Source: Bacillus sp. REN16 (GTDB lineage Bacteria; Bacillota; Bacilli; Bacillales; Bacillaceae_L). Taken from it: a stretch of DNA of 64,000 nucleotides. Numbering within the stretch: position 1 is the first letter of the stretch; every line of letters starts with the position of its first letter. The notes beneath the pieces were generated by a model. The model was not told the origin of the DNA, ran no database searches, and saw only the letters and a program-made list of their open reading frames with translations. Shown here in pieces: positions 21,543 through 30,465 of this stretch. The position numbers were made by a program, and so were the translations under genes. Location of the stretch: contig NZ_JAJFZK010000007.1 in assembly GCF_020731355.1 (NCBI RefSeq), positions 124,001-188,000 on the forward strand, in the 5' to 3' direction.

Positions 21543-22253
21543 TCACTTTTTATCTGGTTCCATATTAGGCTGCATTTCTGTAATCCTAATTGGGTCGTCA
21601 TACGCTGGAATCGTTACGACTTTACTTGGCTTTGAGATTTTTAACCGCAAATTGTCAATGAAAAACTGCCGCTCTGCTTCCGATGCTTTTAGCTTATTGT
21701 AAATACGTTCTGCATCATCAGCAATCACTTTTATCTCAATTGGCAATGAACCTATGGAATACGAGTCGATTTTCGGTCTTCCTTGTATTTCACGGATAAC
21801 CGTAGTTGTTATTACTCGATGACCATCAATAGAAATTGCCTTTGCTTGATAAGAATTTAATTCATTTACTAACCATCTTAACAAGCTAGGTGTTATCGTT
21901 GTCGCTTGCTTGCCTGCTTCATTGAACGATTGCTCAACTGTAATTGTGATTCCGGGACCTGAAACTTGTGTAAGCCCAGCTTCTCTCTTCAATTCATCTA
22001 GAGTATCCTTCAGAATCATTATTTTACTATCATCTCGTTCACCTTCATATTGCTCCAGCTTTGCTTCATATGTATAAATTCTTGTTAAAAGCTCTGTATA
22101 TAATTCTTGGGATTGTTTTAGATCCTCCCGTAATTCCCATAAATCACGGGTATCACGTACTTCAGGTTCTTTAATGGTTTGAAATTGGACAGCAACCATA
22201 AACCCTATTATACAAGTAATAACCGTGAAGCTAATGCCCGTTTTTTTGTCCAA
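21543..22253 (-). CDS. ylxX: DUF881 family protein YlxX
   Basis: One N-terminal membrane segment (ISFTVITCIIGFMVAVQF), a coiled-coil stretch (LREDLKQSQELYTELLTRIYTYEAKLEQYEGE), then the DUF881 domain (GPGITITVEQS, IDGHRVITTTVIREIQG). The exterior domain resembles that of YlxW next door. The start is probably TTG at 22253, five bases after AGGTGG; a GTG at 22262 is possible but overlaps the ribosome site. Role not known. Confidence 0.87.
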   Translation of the reverse strand: MDKKTGISFTVITCIIGFMVAVQFQTIKEPEVRDTRDLWELREDLKQSQELYTELLTRIYTYEAKLEQYEGERDDSKIMILKDTLDELKREAGLTQVSGPGITITVEQSFNEAGKQATTITPSLLRWLVNELNSYQAKAISIDGHRVITTTVIREIQGRPKIDSYSIGSLPIEIKVIADDAERIYNKLKASEAERQFFIDNLRLKISKPSKVVTIPAYDDPIRITEMQPNMEPDKK

Positions 22254-22294
22254 CAAAACCACCTAGCCTTCTGTAGCAAAACATTAAATACGTA

Positions 22295-23002
22295 TTATTT
22301 TTTTGCATTAATTAGTGGATCCATTTGAATTTGTGCCTTGTTTTCAATTTTCACTACAATATTATCCTGAATCAATTGGTCAGTGATTCCTCCGTTCATA
22401 TTCAAAGCAGGTACCAGTACATTTGGATCACCGATTGCTGAAATCACAAATGGAGCTGGAAAAGGGTTACCGTCTACGACAACAACAGGACCATTGCAGT
22501 AAATATAAGAATTAGCATCAAGTCTTTTCCCATTAACAGAAACGGCTTGGGCACCTGATACATAAAGTTCGTTTATAACCTTGAATAAATGACTTTCATG
22601 CACTAAATAATTATTCACATCCTGCCCAGACGGCACGTAAGAAGAATCTTCAAGTGTAACGACAACTCCCGGACCCTTTACACCAATCTCCCCTACAACC
22701 ATACGATACTTTTCTACTTCTTCGACAAGATTGAAATAAATTTGTTCCTGTTCTTCTTTTGCGAGCTCTTCTTCAATTGCTTGAATTTGATTTTGTTTTT
22801 CAATCAACTTTAGTTGCAGTTGATTATTTTTTTCGTTTTGATCATTCAATTCAGTTCTTATTTTAGATTCTTCGTTCCATTGTTGTTCAGTAACCTGATT
22901 TGATTCCAACTGTTCTTTTGTAAATTGGTACGAGAATGAAATCATAAAGCCCAGAACTAAGCAAACAAATGAGAGTATGACGTGCTTACCCTTCACCTTC
23001 AC
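22295..23002 (-). CDS. ylxW: DUF881 family protein YlxW
   Basis: 235 residues with one membrane segment (VILSFVCLVLGFMISFSY), a long coiled coil (about 30-85) and a DUF881 domain (GPGVVVTLEDSS, VNGKRLDANSYIYCNGPVVVVDG). Paralogue of the adjacent ylxX. The GTG start lies inside the last codons of divIB (17-base overlap), so its translation is probably coupled to divIB. Confidence 0.88.
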   Translation of the reverse strand: MKVKGKHVILSFVCLVLGFMISFSYQFTKEQLESNQVTEQQWNEESKIRTELNDQNEKNNQLQLKLIEKQNQIQAIEEELAKEEQEQIYFNLVEEVEKYRMVVGEIGVKGPGVVVTLEDSSYVPSGQDVNNYLVHESHLFKVINELYVSGAQAVSVNGKRLDANSYIYCNGPVVVVDGNPFPAPFVISAIGDPNVLVPALNMNGGITDQLIQDNIVVKIENKAQIQMDPLINAKK

Positions 23003-23789
23003 CTGTTACCATCTCCTCATCAATATCTTCGTTCTCGTATTCGTATGGAATGAATGTTGGTACAACATCTAGTTCAATGTATCCATTAAGGGCCGGATCC
23101 AATTCACTAATAATCGTCGGATAAGCGGTGATATTCTTCGCAAAATTTCTAACCGTGGCTTTTACCTCATACCCATCTGTCATAAACAAGGTCATCTGAA
23201 GAGGATCATACTCTGTGGGGGTATGATGAATTTCAGAAATAAGCTTGGAGATTGACGGTTGGACTTTTTTTAGTTCTTTTGCAAGCAATGTTAGGGCTTC
23301 ATCTTCCCAGTCAACTAAAATAGGTGCATCAACGGGTATTGATTTTGAACCGAATTCTTGTGGCTTGTCAATAATTTTTCCATTTTCAAGGATTGGATAA
23401 TAAGAATTTTGGCCACTTATATATCCTACCCTTATTAATTCACTAACATTTAGCTGAATATGATTGGGAAGTATTTTTTCAATTTTTACTTCCTTAATTT
23501 CTGGGTGTTTCTTAATGTTTTGCATAACAATATCTTTATCAACCTTCCAAAAGCTTGTCCCAACTTCTAATTTACTTAAGCTAATAATTTGTTCGGATGA
23601 GATATTTTGGTTGCCAGTAATGGTAATATCGCCAATTTTACTAAAAGGAGATTGGAAATAAAGAATTCCGGAAAGTAAAAAAAAGAAAAACGTGATATAC
23701 ATAATCAATCGTCGATTAGCCTTTTGCTTTCTCCGTTGCTTTAGCTTTGGAATTCGGTCTTCTATAGTAACAACCTTTTGCTTTGCCAA
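22986..23789 (-). CDS. divIB: Cell-division protein DivIB (FtsQ)
   Basis: 267 residues: a basic cytoplasmic tail (PKLKQRRKQKANRR), one membrane segment (LIMYITFFFFLLSGILYF), a POTRA domain (about 50-120; IGDITITGNQNISSEQIISLS), the beta domain, and an acidic C-terminal tail (EYENEDIDEE). Part of the DivIB-DivIC-FtsL complex that licenses septal wall synthesis. Start is a TTG with a GGGGTGA site. Confidence 0.94.
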   Translation of the reverse strand: MAKQKVVTIEDRIPKLKQRRKQKANRRLIMYITFFFFLLSGILYFQSPFSKIGDITITGNQNISSEQIISLSKLEVGTSFWKVDKDIVMQNIKKHPEIKEVKIEKILPNHIQLNVSELIRVGYISGQNSYYPILENGKIIDKPQEFGSKSIPVDAPILVDWEDEALTLLAKELKKVQPSISKLISEIHHTPTEYDPLQMTLFMTDGYEVKATVRNFAKNITAYPTIISELDPALNGYIELDVVPTFIPYEYENEDIDEEMVTGEGEG

Positions 23790-23887
23790 TTACATTCACC
23801 CCGTTCTAGGCATCCCTAGAATTACAAAATTATTTATGATTTTTGGTATAAGAAAAATACCATTTATAAAAATGCTTTAAACGAAAG

Positions 23888-23917
23888 AATAAACGGCATG
23901 TATACATGCCGTTTATT
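23888..23917. terminator. Perfect palindrome between murB and divIB
   Basis: A 30-base perfect palindrome centred on GCATGTATACATGC. As RNA it is a hairpin, but there is no strong T-run on either side. It may weaken read-through from murB into divIB or be a protein site; the sequence does not decide. Confidence 0.5.
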
Positions 23918-23988
23918 AATAAATACAGTAACACATACATGTTATTGTATTATATCATATTTTCCTAAGAAATGGGTGTAGAAACTGA

Positions 23989-24897
23989 CTACATTCGACC
24001 AATTATTTCAACTTCTGTTTCCATTCGCACACCATGTAAAGTATAAACTTTTTCCTTTACAAATTCTATTAGATCAAGTACATCCTGCGCTTTTGCGTTT
24101 CCTGCATTGACTATAAAATTACCGTGCATTTCAGAAACTTTTGCTCCTTCAATGGAGTAACCTTTTAAGCCTGATTTTTCAACTAATTGTCCCGCATAAT
24201 TAGGAAGCGGATTACGGAAAATACTGCCGGCACAAGGTAGATCCCATGGCTGCGTTTCTCTTCTATATTCTTTATTTTTTTTCATTACTGCTGAGATATC
24301 TGCTTTATCCCCTTCTGTTAATTGAAATTCTGCTTCCACCACAATTCCCGGTCGCTTTTTTTGAAGGATTGAGGTACGGTAGGAATACTCCATTTCCTCG
24401 TTCGACAGCCATTCAAAGCTGCCGTCATCAAATAATATATGTGCTTTTGTCAGTACCTTCGATACATCAGATCCATGAGCTCCTGCATTCATATACACAG
24501 CACCACCAATGGAACCAGGTATCCCACTGGAAAATTCTAGTCCTGATAATCCTTTTCTTGCAATTTGAACAGCAAGGCTTACGATTGAATATCCAGCACC
24601 AACAGTAAGTGTAGTACCGTCGAGTTCCATATGGTTTAGGCCATTACCTAACTTGATGACTGCTCCTTCTATCCCCTTATCAGATACGAGAAGGTTGGAA
24701 CCTCTTCCAATTGCTCGCCATTTGATGCCATGCTTTTTAATAATATCTAGTGTCTCTTTTAATGATTTAATACTATTTGGTTCGATGAATATATCAGCAG
24801 GACCACCAATTTTAATCGTTGTATGCTTTGATAAAGGCTCATTCACTAAAACCTTCCCAACATTTGCCTCTTGAAGTTCCTTTACTATATTGTCCAT
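23989..24897 (-). CDS. murB: UDP-N-acetylenolpyruvoylglucosamine reductase
   Basis: FAD enzyme making UDP-MurNAc, the second step of wall precursor synthesis. 302 residues: [17 protein letters not shown] start, FAD motifs [10 protein letters not shown] and [19 protein letters not shown], and the catalytic serine segment [10 protein letters not shown] with a C-terminal glutamate in TEVEII. I start at 24897 (GGAGG, 5 bases) because the reading frame upstream adds 12 residues without a ribosome site. Type IIb-like, without the extra C-terminal domain. Confidence 0.95.
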   Translation of the reverse strand: MDNIVKELQEANVGKVLVNEPLSKHTTIKIGGPADIFIEPNSIKSLKETLDIIKKHGIKWRAIGRGSNLLVSDKGIEGAVIKLGNGLNHMELDGTTLTVGAGYSIVSLAVQIARKGLSGLEFSSGIPGSIGGAVYMNAGAHGSDVSKVLTKAHILFDDGSFEWLSNEEMEYSYRTSILQKKRPGIVVEAEFQLTEGDKADISAVMKKNKEYRRETQPWDLPCAGSIFRNPLPNYAGQLVEKSGLKGYSIEGAKVSEMHGNFIVNAGNAKAQDVLDLIEFVKEKVYTLHGVRMETEVEIIGRM

Positions 24898-24984
24898 ATT
24901 AACCTCCTTTATCAGCATTTTCACTTGGAACAAATATTACAAATAGTATATGCCCAATGTGTGCTTCATGGTACTTTTGCCTAT

Positions 24985-25107
24985 AAGAAAAGCGCAAGGA
25001 GCCCGTCTATCGGCGACAAGCAGAAGACAGGCGCTGACAGAAGGCGCTTTTTGCCTTCCGAAGCGATTGACTTGTGACCTCGAGCCGATGGCTTCTTGAG
25101 CTAGACA
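24985..25107. repeat. Repeat family A, copy 4
   Basis: Begins AAAAGCGCAAGGAGCCCG and ends GGCTTCTTGAGCTAGACA. Very similar to copy 1 in its interior (TATCGGCGACAAGCA, GACAGAAGG, ACCTCGAGCCGATGG). It fills most of the murG-murB gap and touches the murG stop. Confidence 0.88.
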
Positions 25108-26196
25108 TTAGATTAGATTATGCATTACCTTGTATAGCCGTTTTGCGGCATCTGGTATACCTATTTGTGAGGATGCTTTTTTCATTTCCTCTTGCTTTAT
25201 TGAGTTTAAAAGAATGGAGTCAATGTCCTTAATAAGCTGGGTACCTGTTAGATCCTTTTCAAGGCGTAAAATCGCAGCCCCTTTATCACTTAGGGACCTG
25301 GCATTTTTCTCTTGGTGATTATTTGTCACGTATGGACTTGGCACTAGGATACTTGGCAGTCCTAAAGCAGTTAGCTCAGCTAATGTTGTTGCACCTGCAC
25401 GAGCAACAACAAGGTCTACGCCTGCTAGTACTTCTGGCATATTGTGAATAAATGGTTTGATAATGACATTTTCAGGATTTCCAACTGCCTTTACTTGTTT
25501 AAGTACATTTTCATAGTGAACCTCGCCTGTAACATATAGAAATTGATAATCCTTGTTTTTCACCTCAGCTAGGGCATTTAAAAAAGCATCATTTAATGGC
25601 TTCGCTCCCCTGCTTCCACCAACTAATAGAACAGATTTTTGAGAGCTATTAAGACCAACAGATTCTTTTCCCTTACTGCCGTCTTTTCCAATCACTTCAG
25701 AAGCGCGCGGATTTCCTGTCAGAATGACTTTTTCCTTGGGAAAGAATTCCGCGGCTTCTTCAAAACAAATTGCTACTTTATCGACATAACGGCTTAAAAA
25801 TTTATTCGTGAGTCCTGGAATACTATTTTGTTCATGAATAATTGTTGGGATATGTAATTTAGATGCTGCATAGACGACAGGTCCACATACGTAACCGCCT
25901 GTACCAATTACCACATCTGGCTCGAATTCTTTTATCAATTTCTTGCTATCACTGACCCCTTTTATAAACCGCGTGATTGTTTTAATATTTTCAAAGGAAA
26001 GACTTCGCTTAAACCCTGTGATATGAATCGTTTTAAAAGAAATCCCTTCCCGCGTCACTATGCCACTTTCCAACCCTTTTTCAGTGCCAATATAGAGAAA
26101 CTCAGCTGCTGGATTTAACTCTTTTATTTCTTTGATTAAGGCAAGTGCAGGATAAATATGTCCTCCTGTACCTCCTCCGCTAACAACTATTTTCAA
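25108..26196 (-). CDS. murG: Lipid II synthase: undecaprenyl-PP-MurNAc-pentapeptide GlcNAc transferase
   Basis: Membrane-associated GT-B enzyme converting lipid I to lipid II on the inner face. 362 residues: [12 protein letters not shown] loop at the N-terminus, [33 protein letters not shown], and the donor-binding segment [23 protein letters not shown]. Start is a TTG with GGGAGGAG. The 299-base gap upstream holds repeat B copy 1. Confidence 0.96.
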   Translation of the reverse strand: MKIVVSGGGTGGHIYPALALIKEIKELNPAAEFLYIGTEKGLESGIVTREGISFKTIHITGFKRSLSFENIKTITRFIKGVSDSKKLIKEFEPDVVIGTGGYVCGPVVYAASKLHIPTIIHEQNSIPGLTNKFLSRYVDKVAICFEEAAEFFPKEKVILTGNPRASEVIGKDGSKGKESVGLNSSQKSVLLVGGSRGAKPLNDAFLNALAEVKNKDYQFLYVTGEVHYENVLKQVKAVGNPENVIIKPFIHNMPEVLAGVDLVVARAGATTLAELTALGLPSILVPSPYVTNNHQEKNARSLSDKGAAILRLEKDLTGTQLIKDIDSILLNSIKQEEMKKASSQIGIPDAAKRLYKVMHNLI

Positions 26197-26229
26197 GGAA
26201 ACTCCTCCCGTTTGGAAGTTTAATTTAAG

Positions 26230-26425
26230 TCAAAAATGCCTCGGCATATTTGCGCCCAGATTTTTAGGCCCACAGGAAGTGGGTCATAAAGACGTTGCCA
26301 CAGGATGTGGCGTTTTTAGTCTTTAATCATACTGCTCGAAAACTTCCTTTGAAAATCTGAGGCATCCGCCGGAGGCTTTAACTAAATTCAGTGGGGCTTG
26401 ATCCCGACTGAATTTAGTTAAAAGT
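26230..26425. repeat. Repeat family B, copy 1, with copy-specific inverted-repeat tail
   Basis: Foldable core with stems CCCAC/GTGGG, AAAGAC/GTCTTT enclosing GCCAC/GTGGC, CAGATTTT/AAAATCTG, and an outer GCCTCGGC/GCCGGAGGC. The tail is a perfect 16-base inverted repeat (TTTAACTAAATTCAGT and its complement). The core matches the copy at 53643; the tail does not. Lies in the murG leader region. Confidence 0.85.
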
Positions 26426-26426
26426 A

Positions 26427-26458
26427 GTTTAACCCTGTTCATGTAAACAGGGTTAAAC
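26427..26458 (-). terminator. Hairpin after spoVE
   Basis: Perfect 13-base stem GTTTAACCCTGTT/AACAGGGTTAAAC with a 6-base loop, about 38 bases beyond the spoVE stop, followed on the minus strand by TACTTTTAAC. Possibly a weak terminator before murG. Confidence 0.5.
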
Positions 26459-26495
26459 CATCTTATAGTATAACATATATTCATGTGATTTGTGC

Positions 26496-27593
26496 TTAAT
26501 ACCTCGAATACCGACTAATATTTAAAAGGACTCCGACCGCCATGAGCATTAGGGTCAGGGAAGAACCGCCGTAACTTAAAAACGGCAAAGTAATACCCGT
26601 TACAGGCATAAGACCCGTCACCACTCCGATATTGATAATCACTTGAATCGCAATCATTCCAATAATCCCGATTCCAAGAAAACTTCCATATAAATCAGGT
26701 GCGCCTAATGCAATTCGTACGCCCCTCCATAGTAAAATACTAAATAAAATAATGACAAATGATCCGCCGATAAATCCTAATTCTTCAGCCAGGATTGCGA
26801 AGATAAAGTCGGTCTGCGGTTCTGGCAGATAGAAAAACTTTTGCCTGCTTTGACCTAAACCTAATCCAAATAAACCTCCCGGGCCAATTGCGTATAGAGA
26901 TTGGATAATTTGAAACCCAGTTCCTAACGGATCCTCCCACGGATCTAAAAAGGAAGTAATTCGTTTAATTCGATATGGGGCTGATAAAATTAAGGCTACA
27001 AACCCAACCACACCGATTAAACCCAATCCGACAAAATGGGAGATTCTTGCTCCTGCAACATAAATCATCACTACACAAGTACCAACCATAACTGTTCCTG
27101 TCCCTAGATCCGGCTGTAACATAATCATTCCAAATGCTAGAAAAACAAGCGCTAAGGACGGCATTAACCCCTTTTTAAAGGAGGTAATTTTCTTCTGATT
27201 TTCTGATAGGTATTTAGCCAAAAACGCAATCATCGCTAATTTCATAAACTCTGAAGGTTGGATAGAAAACGCTCCAACTCCAATCCAGCTTTGCGAACCG
27301 TTACGTTCCATTCCAATTCCAGGAATTAATACTGCAACCAATAAAACAAAACAAATAATGATAAGGACCTTTGCCCAAGTCCTCCATGTCCAATAGTCGA
27401 CATTCATGATAAAAAACATGGCAATGACTCCAACACTTGCAAACAGAAGCTGTCTTTTAGCAAAGAAAAATGAATCATCAAATTTATATGTAGCCCATAT
27501 CGCACTGGCACTATATACCATAATCAATCCAACTGCTAATAGTGTAAGTGTTGTAATAATTAATATAATATCCGGAGTCGTTTTTTGGGTCAC
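26496..27593 (-). CDS. spoVE: SpoVE, FtsW/RodA-family (SEDS) glycosyltransferase
   Basis: Polytopic SEDS peptidoglycan polymerase of about 365 residues and ten membrane segments. Motifs seen are MVYSAS, NVDYWTWRTW, MQPDLGTGTVM, DPLGTGFQIIQSLYAIGPGGLFGLGLGQS, FAILAEELGFIGG and the final LPFLSYGGSS. Located between murD and murG as B. subtilis spoVE; pairs with SpoVD for spore cortex. It could also do vegetative FtsW work, but position favours SpoVE. The GTG start at 27593 has GAGGTG 8 bases away. Confidence 0.92.
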   Translation of the reverse strand: MTQKTTPDIILIITTLTLLAVGLIMVYSASAIWATYKFDDSFFFAKRQLLFASVGVIAMFFIMNVDYWTWRTWAKVLIIICFVLLVAVLIPGIGMERNGSQSWIGVGAFSIQPSEFMKLAMIAFLAKYLSENQKKITSFKKGLMPSLALVFLAFGMIMLQPDLGTGTVMVGTCVVMIYVAGARISHFVGLGLIGVVGFVALILSAPYRIKRITSFLDPWEDPLGTGFQIIQSLYAIGPGGLFGLGLGQSRQKFFYLPEPQTDFIFAILAEELGFIGGSFVIILFSILLWRGVRIALGAPDLYGSFLGIGIIGMIAIQVIINIGVVTGLMPVTGITLPFLSYGGSSLTLMLMAVGVLLNISRYSRY

Positions 27594-27695
27594 AATCAAA
27601 ACACCTCTACATTCTAGATTCAGAGCTTATGGTGACAATCTGTAAGTGGATGTAATGTTTTCCACCACAAGCCTTGCTCTAGATTGTCCAAGCCC

Positions 27696-29048
27696 TTACT
27701 TAAGCTTATGCACGGCGTTTATAAAAATGTCTCCTCTTTCTTCAAATGTTTTATGTTGATCCCAACTTGCACATGCAGGTGATAATAAAATAACGTCACC
27801 CTCATTTGAAAGGTCATAAGCCGTATTAACCGCTGCTTCAACATTATCGACAGTTTTTAAAATTTCTATTCCAGCAAGTTTCCCAGCTCGTTCAAGCTTT
27901 TTCGCTGTTTGACCAAACAGAACCAGCGCTTTAACACGGGTTAGTTCCGGAATGAGATCATCAAACTCATTCCCGCGATCAAGCCCGCCCGCTAACAAAA
28001 TAATCGGTTGTTCAAAAGCAGAAATCGCCTTTTTCGTTGCAAGGATATTCGTTGCTTTTGAATCATTATAAAATTTGCGGTTTTGAATCGAAGTAACATA
28101 TTGGAGGCGATGTTTTACCCCCGTAAAGGTTGTTAGTACTTGGACAATAGCACGATTTGGCGTATCAACAAGCTTTGCGACCGCAACAGCAGCCAAAATA
28201 TTTTCCAAGTTATGGACACCTGGTAAAACAATTTCCTTACTTTCAATGATCTTTTCTTCATCAAAATAAATAGCTTGGTCCTTAATATAAGCACCTGTTA
28301 GTAGTTGCTGTTTCGTTGAAAATGGAATTTTCTTTCCTCGGCCACCCTCAGCAGCACTTACAACATCCTTATCATCAACATTAATAACGCTATAATCTTC
28401 TTCTGTTTGATTTTCAAAGATTCTTGCCTTTGCTTTCACGTAATCTTCCTTCGTTCCATGATAATCAAGATGCGCATCAAAAATATTTAGTAAAACAGAT
28501 ATTTTCGGAGCGAACTCTTCAATTCCCATTAATTGAAAGGAGGAAAGTTCTGTAACGATAATATTTTCCTTATTCGCTGTTTGCGCAACCTCACAGGCTA
28601 CTGTACCAATATTTCCAGCTATCAATGGAGATTTCTTGCCATATTTAAGCATTTCAAAAATTAATGTTGTCGTTGTTGTCTTTCCATTAGAACCTGTAAT
28701 ACCAATAAAGTTTGCAGGCGTAATATGATAGGCAAGTTCCACTTCCGTAATAACCGGAATTCCTTTCTCTATCGCCTTTACAAGAATTGGGTTTGTATAA
28801 GGGATCCCGGGATTTTTAACAATAAAGTCAAAATGATCATCCATAATTTCAATTGGATGACCTCCACATACTACCTTTATTCCCATTTTTTCAAGCTCCT
28901 GAGCAGCCTCGTTTTCTTCAAATGGCTTCTGGTCATTAACTGTAAGGCGGGTACCAAGATCAAGAAGTACTTTAGCAGCAGCAAAGCCGCTTTTTGCAAG
29001 TCCAAGTATTAAAATATGTTTGTTAGTAAATTTCAATGTATTTTTCAA
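27696..29048 (-). CDS. murD: UDP-N-acetylmuramoylalanine--D-glutamate ligase
   Basis: Cytoplasmic Mur ligase adding D-Glu. 450 residues: N-terminal Rossmann-like nucleotide domain ([14 protein letters not shown]), ATP P-loop [12 protein letters not shown] near residue 115, central-domain [12 protein letters not shown], and the C-terminal domain with DSKATN and [19 protein letters not shown]. The TTG start immediately follows the mraY stop (no gap), with GAGGTG inside the end of mraY. Confidence 0.96.
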   Translation of the reverse strand: MKNTLKFTNKHILILGLAKSGFAAAKVLLDLGTRLTVNDQKPFEENEAAQELEKMGIKVVCGGHPIEIMDDHFDFIVKNPGIPYTNPILVKAIEKGIPVITEVELAYHITPANFIGITGSNGKTTTTTLIFEMLKYGKKSPLIAGNIGTVACEVAQTANKENIIVTELSSFQLMGIEEFAPKISVLLNIFDAHLDYHGTKEDYVKAKARIFENQTEEDYSVINVDDKDVVSAAEGGRGKKIPFSTKQQLLTGAYIKDQAIYFDEEKIIESKEIVLPGVHNLENILAAVAVAKLVDTPNRAIVQVLTTFTGVKHRLQYVTSIQNRKFYNDSKATNILATKKAISAFEQPIILLAGGLDRGNEFDDLIPELTRVKALVLFGQTAKKLERAGKLAGIEILKTVDNVEAAVNTAYDLSNEGDVILLSPACASWDQHKTFEERGDIFINAVHKLK

Positions 29049-30023
29049 TTAAATCCACACCTCGATATAGATTCCAAGAATCGAACATAATAAACCCACC
29101 GTCCAAAATGTCACAACAACCCGCCATTCGGACCATCCCACTAATTCGTAATGGTGATGTAAAGGACTCATTCTAAACACACGTCTTCCTGTTGTTTTAA
29201 AAGAGATAACTTGAATAATAACAGACAATGTCTCTATTACAAAAACGCCACCGATTAATATGAGAAGGATTTCGAGCTTAAGCATAATGGCAACCGTTGC
29301 AATTGCACCGCCAAGTGCAAGTGAACCTGTATCACCCATGAATACCTTTGCTGGGTTTGCATTAAATACAAGGAATCCAAGAACTGCTCCAACTACTGCT
29401 ACACAGAAGATAGCAACGTCATATTGAGCTTGGTTCCAAGCTAATACTGCAAATGCTCCAAATGCAATAGCCGATGTACCTGACACTAATCCATCTAAAC
29501 CATCCGTTAGATTGACAGCATTGGAGAATCCAACTAACCAAAAGATTAAAAAGAGTACATACAGAATTTTTAAATCAAACTCAAATTCTGTCCCAGGGAT
29601 CGAAATCGCCGTTGAAAAATTATTTTGTTTAAAAATAAAATAAAAAATGATAGCAATAACGATTTGACCGATTAATTTTTGTCTGGAGGTCAAACCGAGA
29701 TTCCTTTTCAAGACTACTTTAATAAAGTCATCTAAGAAACCTAATATCCCATATCCTAATGTTACAAATAAAAGTAAATATGTCGTTACCGAAAGTTCCC
29801 CTAATCGATTTGAGACCAAAATCGTGGTGAGCAAAATCGAAACCATAATAATGATTCCACCCATCGTAGGTGTTCCCGATTTTTTTTGATGTGATTTAGG
29901 ACCCTCCTCACGGATACTTTGTCCAAATTTTAATCTACGTAAGAAAGGGATAAAAATGGGGGAGAGAACGACGCTTATGATAAATCCAATTGCAATCGAA
30001 TAAATAACCACTTCTTCAATCAT
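29049..30023 (-). CDS. mraY: Phospho-N-acetylmuramoyl-pentapeptide transferase
   Basis: Membrane enzyme making lipid I from UDP-MurNAc-pentapeptide and undecaprenyl phosphate. 324 residues and ten membrane segments. The motifs are [32 protein letters not shown] (Mg-binding aspartates) and the histidine motif [17 protein letters not shown]. The ribosome site GGGAGGGG lies within the last codons of the small ORF at 30026-30139. Confidence 0.97.
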   Translation of the reverse strand: MIEEVVIYSIAIGFIISVVLSPIFIPFLRRLKFGQSIREEGPKSHQKKSGTPTMGGIIIMVSILLTTILVSNRLGELSVTTYLLLFVTLGYGILGFLDDFIKVVLKRNLGLTSRQKLIGQIVIAIIFYFIFKQNNFSTAISIPGTEFEFDLKILYVLFLIFWLVGFSNAVNLTDGLDGLVSGTSAIAFGAFAVLAWNQAQYDVAIFCVAVVGAVLGFLVFNANPAKVFMGDTGSLALGGAIATVAIMLKLEILLILIGGVFVIETLSVIIQVISFKTTGRRVFRMSPLHHHYELVGWSEWRVVVTFWTVGLLCSILGIYIEVWI

Positions 30024-30025
30024 CT

Positions 30026-30139
30026 TTATCCCCTCCCTTTTTCAATCATTGTTAATTTTTTTTCTAGCAACTTTATTTGATCTGTTGTTTGTTTGTCTTT
30101 TCCCAAGTCTACATTTGTAAATAGTTTAAATTTTGTCAT
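30026..30139 (-). CDS. Possible 37-residue small ORF between the MurF-like gene and mraY
   Basis: An uninterrupted frame starting ATG at 30139, overlapping the previous stop as ATGA, and ending TAA at 30026. Its product starts [17 protein letters not shown] and ends in a basic, coiled-coil-like [12 protein letters not shown]. There is no good ribosome site, so translation would rely on coupling. I recognise no family. It could be a small protein, a leader ORF that couples translation into mraY, or chance reading of a decayed murF remnant. Confidence 0.4.
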   Translation of the reverse strand: MTKFKLFTNVDLGKDKQTTDQIKLLEKKLTMIEKGRG

Positions 30140-30465
30140 TTTATCAAACCCGTTTTCTTCAATTTTTTTAGATAAAATTCTATGATTTTATTAAGTACTG
30201 GTAGTGGATCTTTTGCTACGAATACAGGGAAATGATTGGGAAGAAACAGCGGTAATTTTTCATCTTTTGGCCAAACCGCTGCAATTGCACCATTATAAAG
30301 TGCCTGCTTTAAAAATTCATCCCTTTTTTCTTGTTCAAGTGAAATATATAGCCCTCTTTTTGTTAAAATTGTTGGATCAGTAACCACTTCTTCAAAATCA
30401 AAATTCTGATTCCTGATGCCATACGCCTCTTCAAAAAGATTCCACATATCTTGATTGGATAACAA
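30136..30465 (-). CDS. Free-standing MurF-like N-terminal (Mur ligase substrate-binding) domain
   Basis: 109 residues resembling the N-terminal UDP-MurNAc-binding domain of MurF/MurE: RGLYISLEQEKRDEFLKQAL, NGAIAAVWPKDEKLPLFLPNHFPVFVAKDPLPVLNKI. The ATP P-loop (GxxGKT) and the C-terminal domain of a full MurF (about 450 residues) are absent, and none is found downstream. It starts one base after the murE stop. Either the relic of a deleted murF, with a working copy elsewhere (as in B. subtilis), or a retained accessory domain. The frame is open and well placed. Confidence 0.7.
   Translation of the reverse strand: MLSNQDMWNLFEEAYGIRNQNFDFEEVVTDPTILTKRGLYISLEQEKRDEFLKQALYNGAIAAVWPKDEKLPLFLPNHFPVFVAKDPLPVLNKIIEFYLKKLKKTGLIK

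Noticed and set aside
24246-24608. Open frame of 120 codons on the plus strand inside murB
   Set aside because: Antisense shadow over conserved FAD-binding coding sequence with no promoter or ribosome site.
26230-26425. Insertion sequence or transposon
   Set aside because: Too short, no transposase frame, no obvious target duplication; treated as a short repeat instead.
30026-30139. Remainder of a frameshifted murF downstream of the MurF-like domain
   Set aside because: I looked for a P-loop (GxxGKT) or C-terminal Mur ligase motifs here in all frames and found none; only about 110 bases separate it from mraY.
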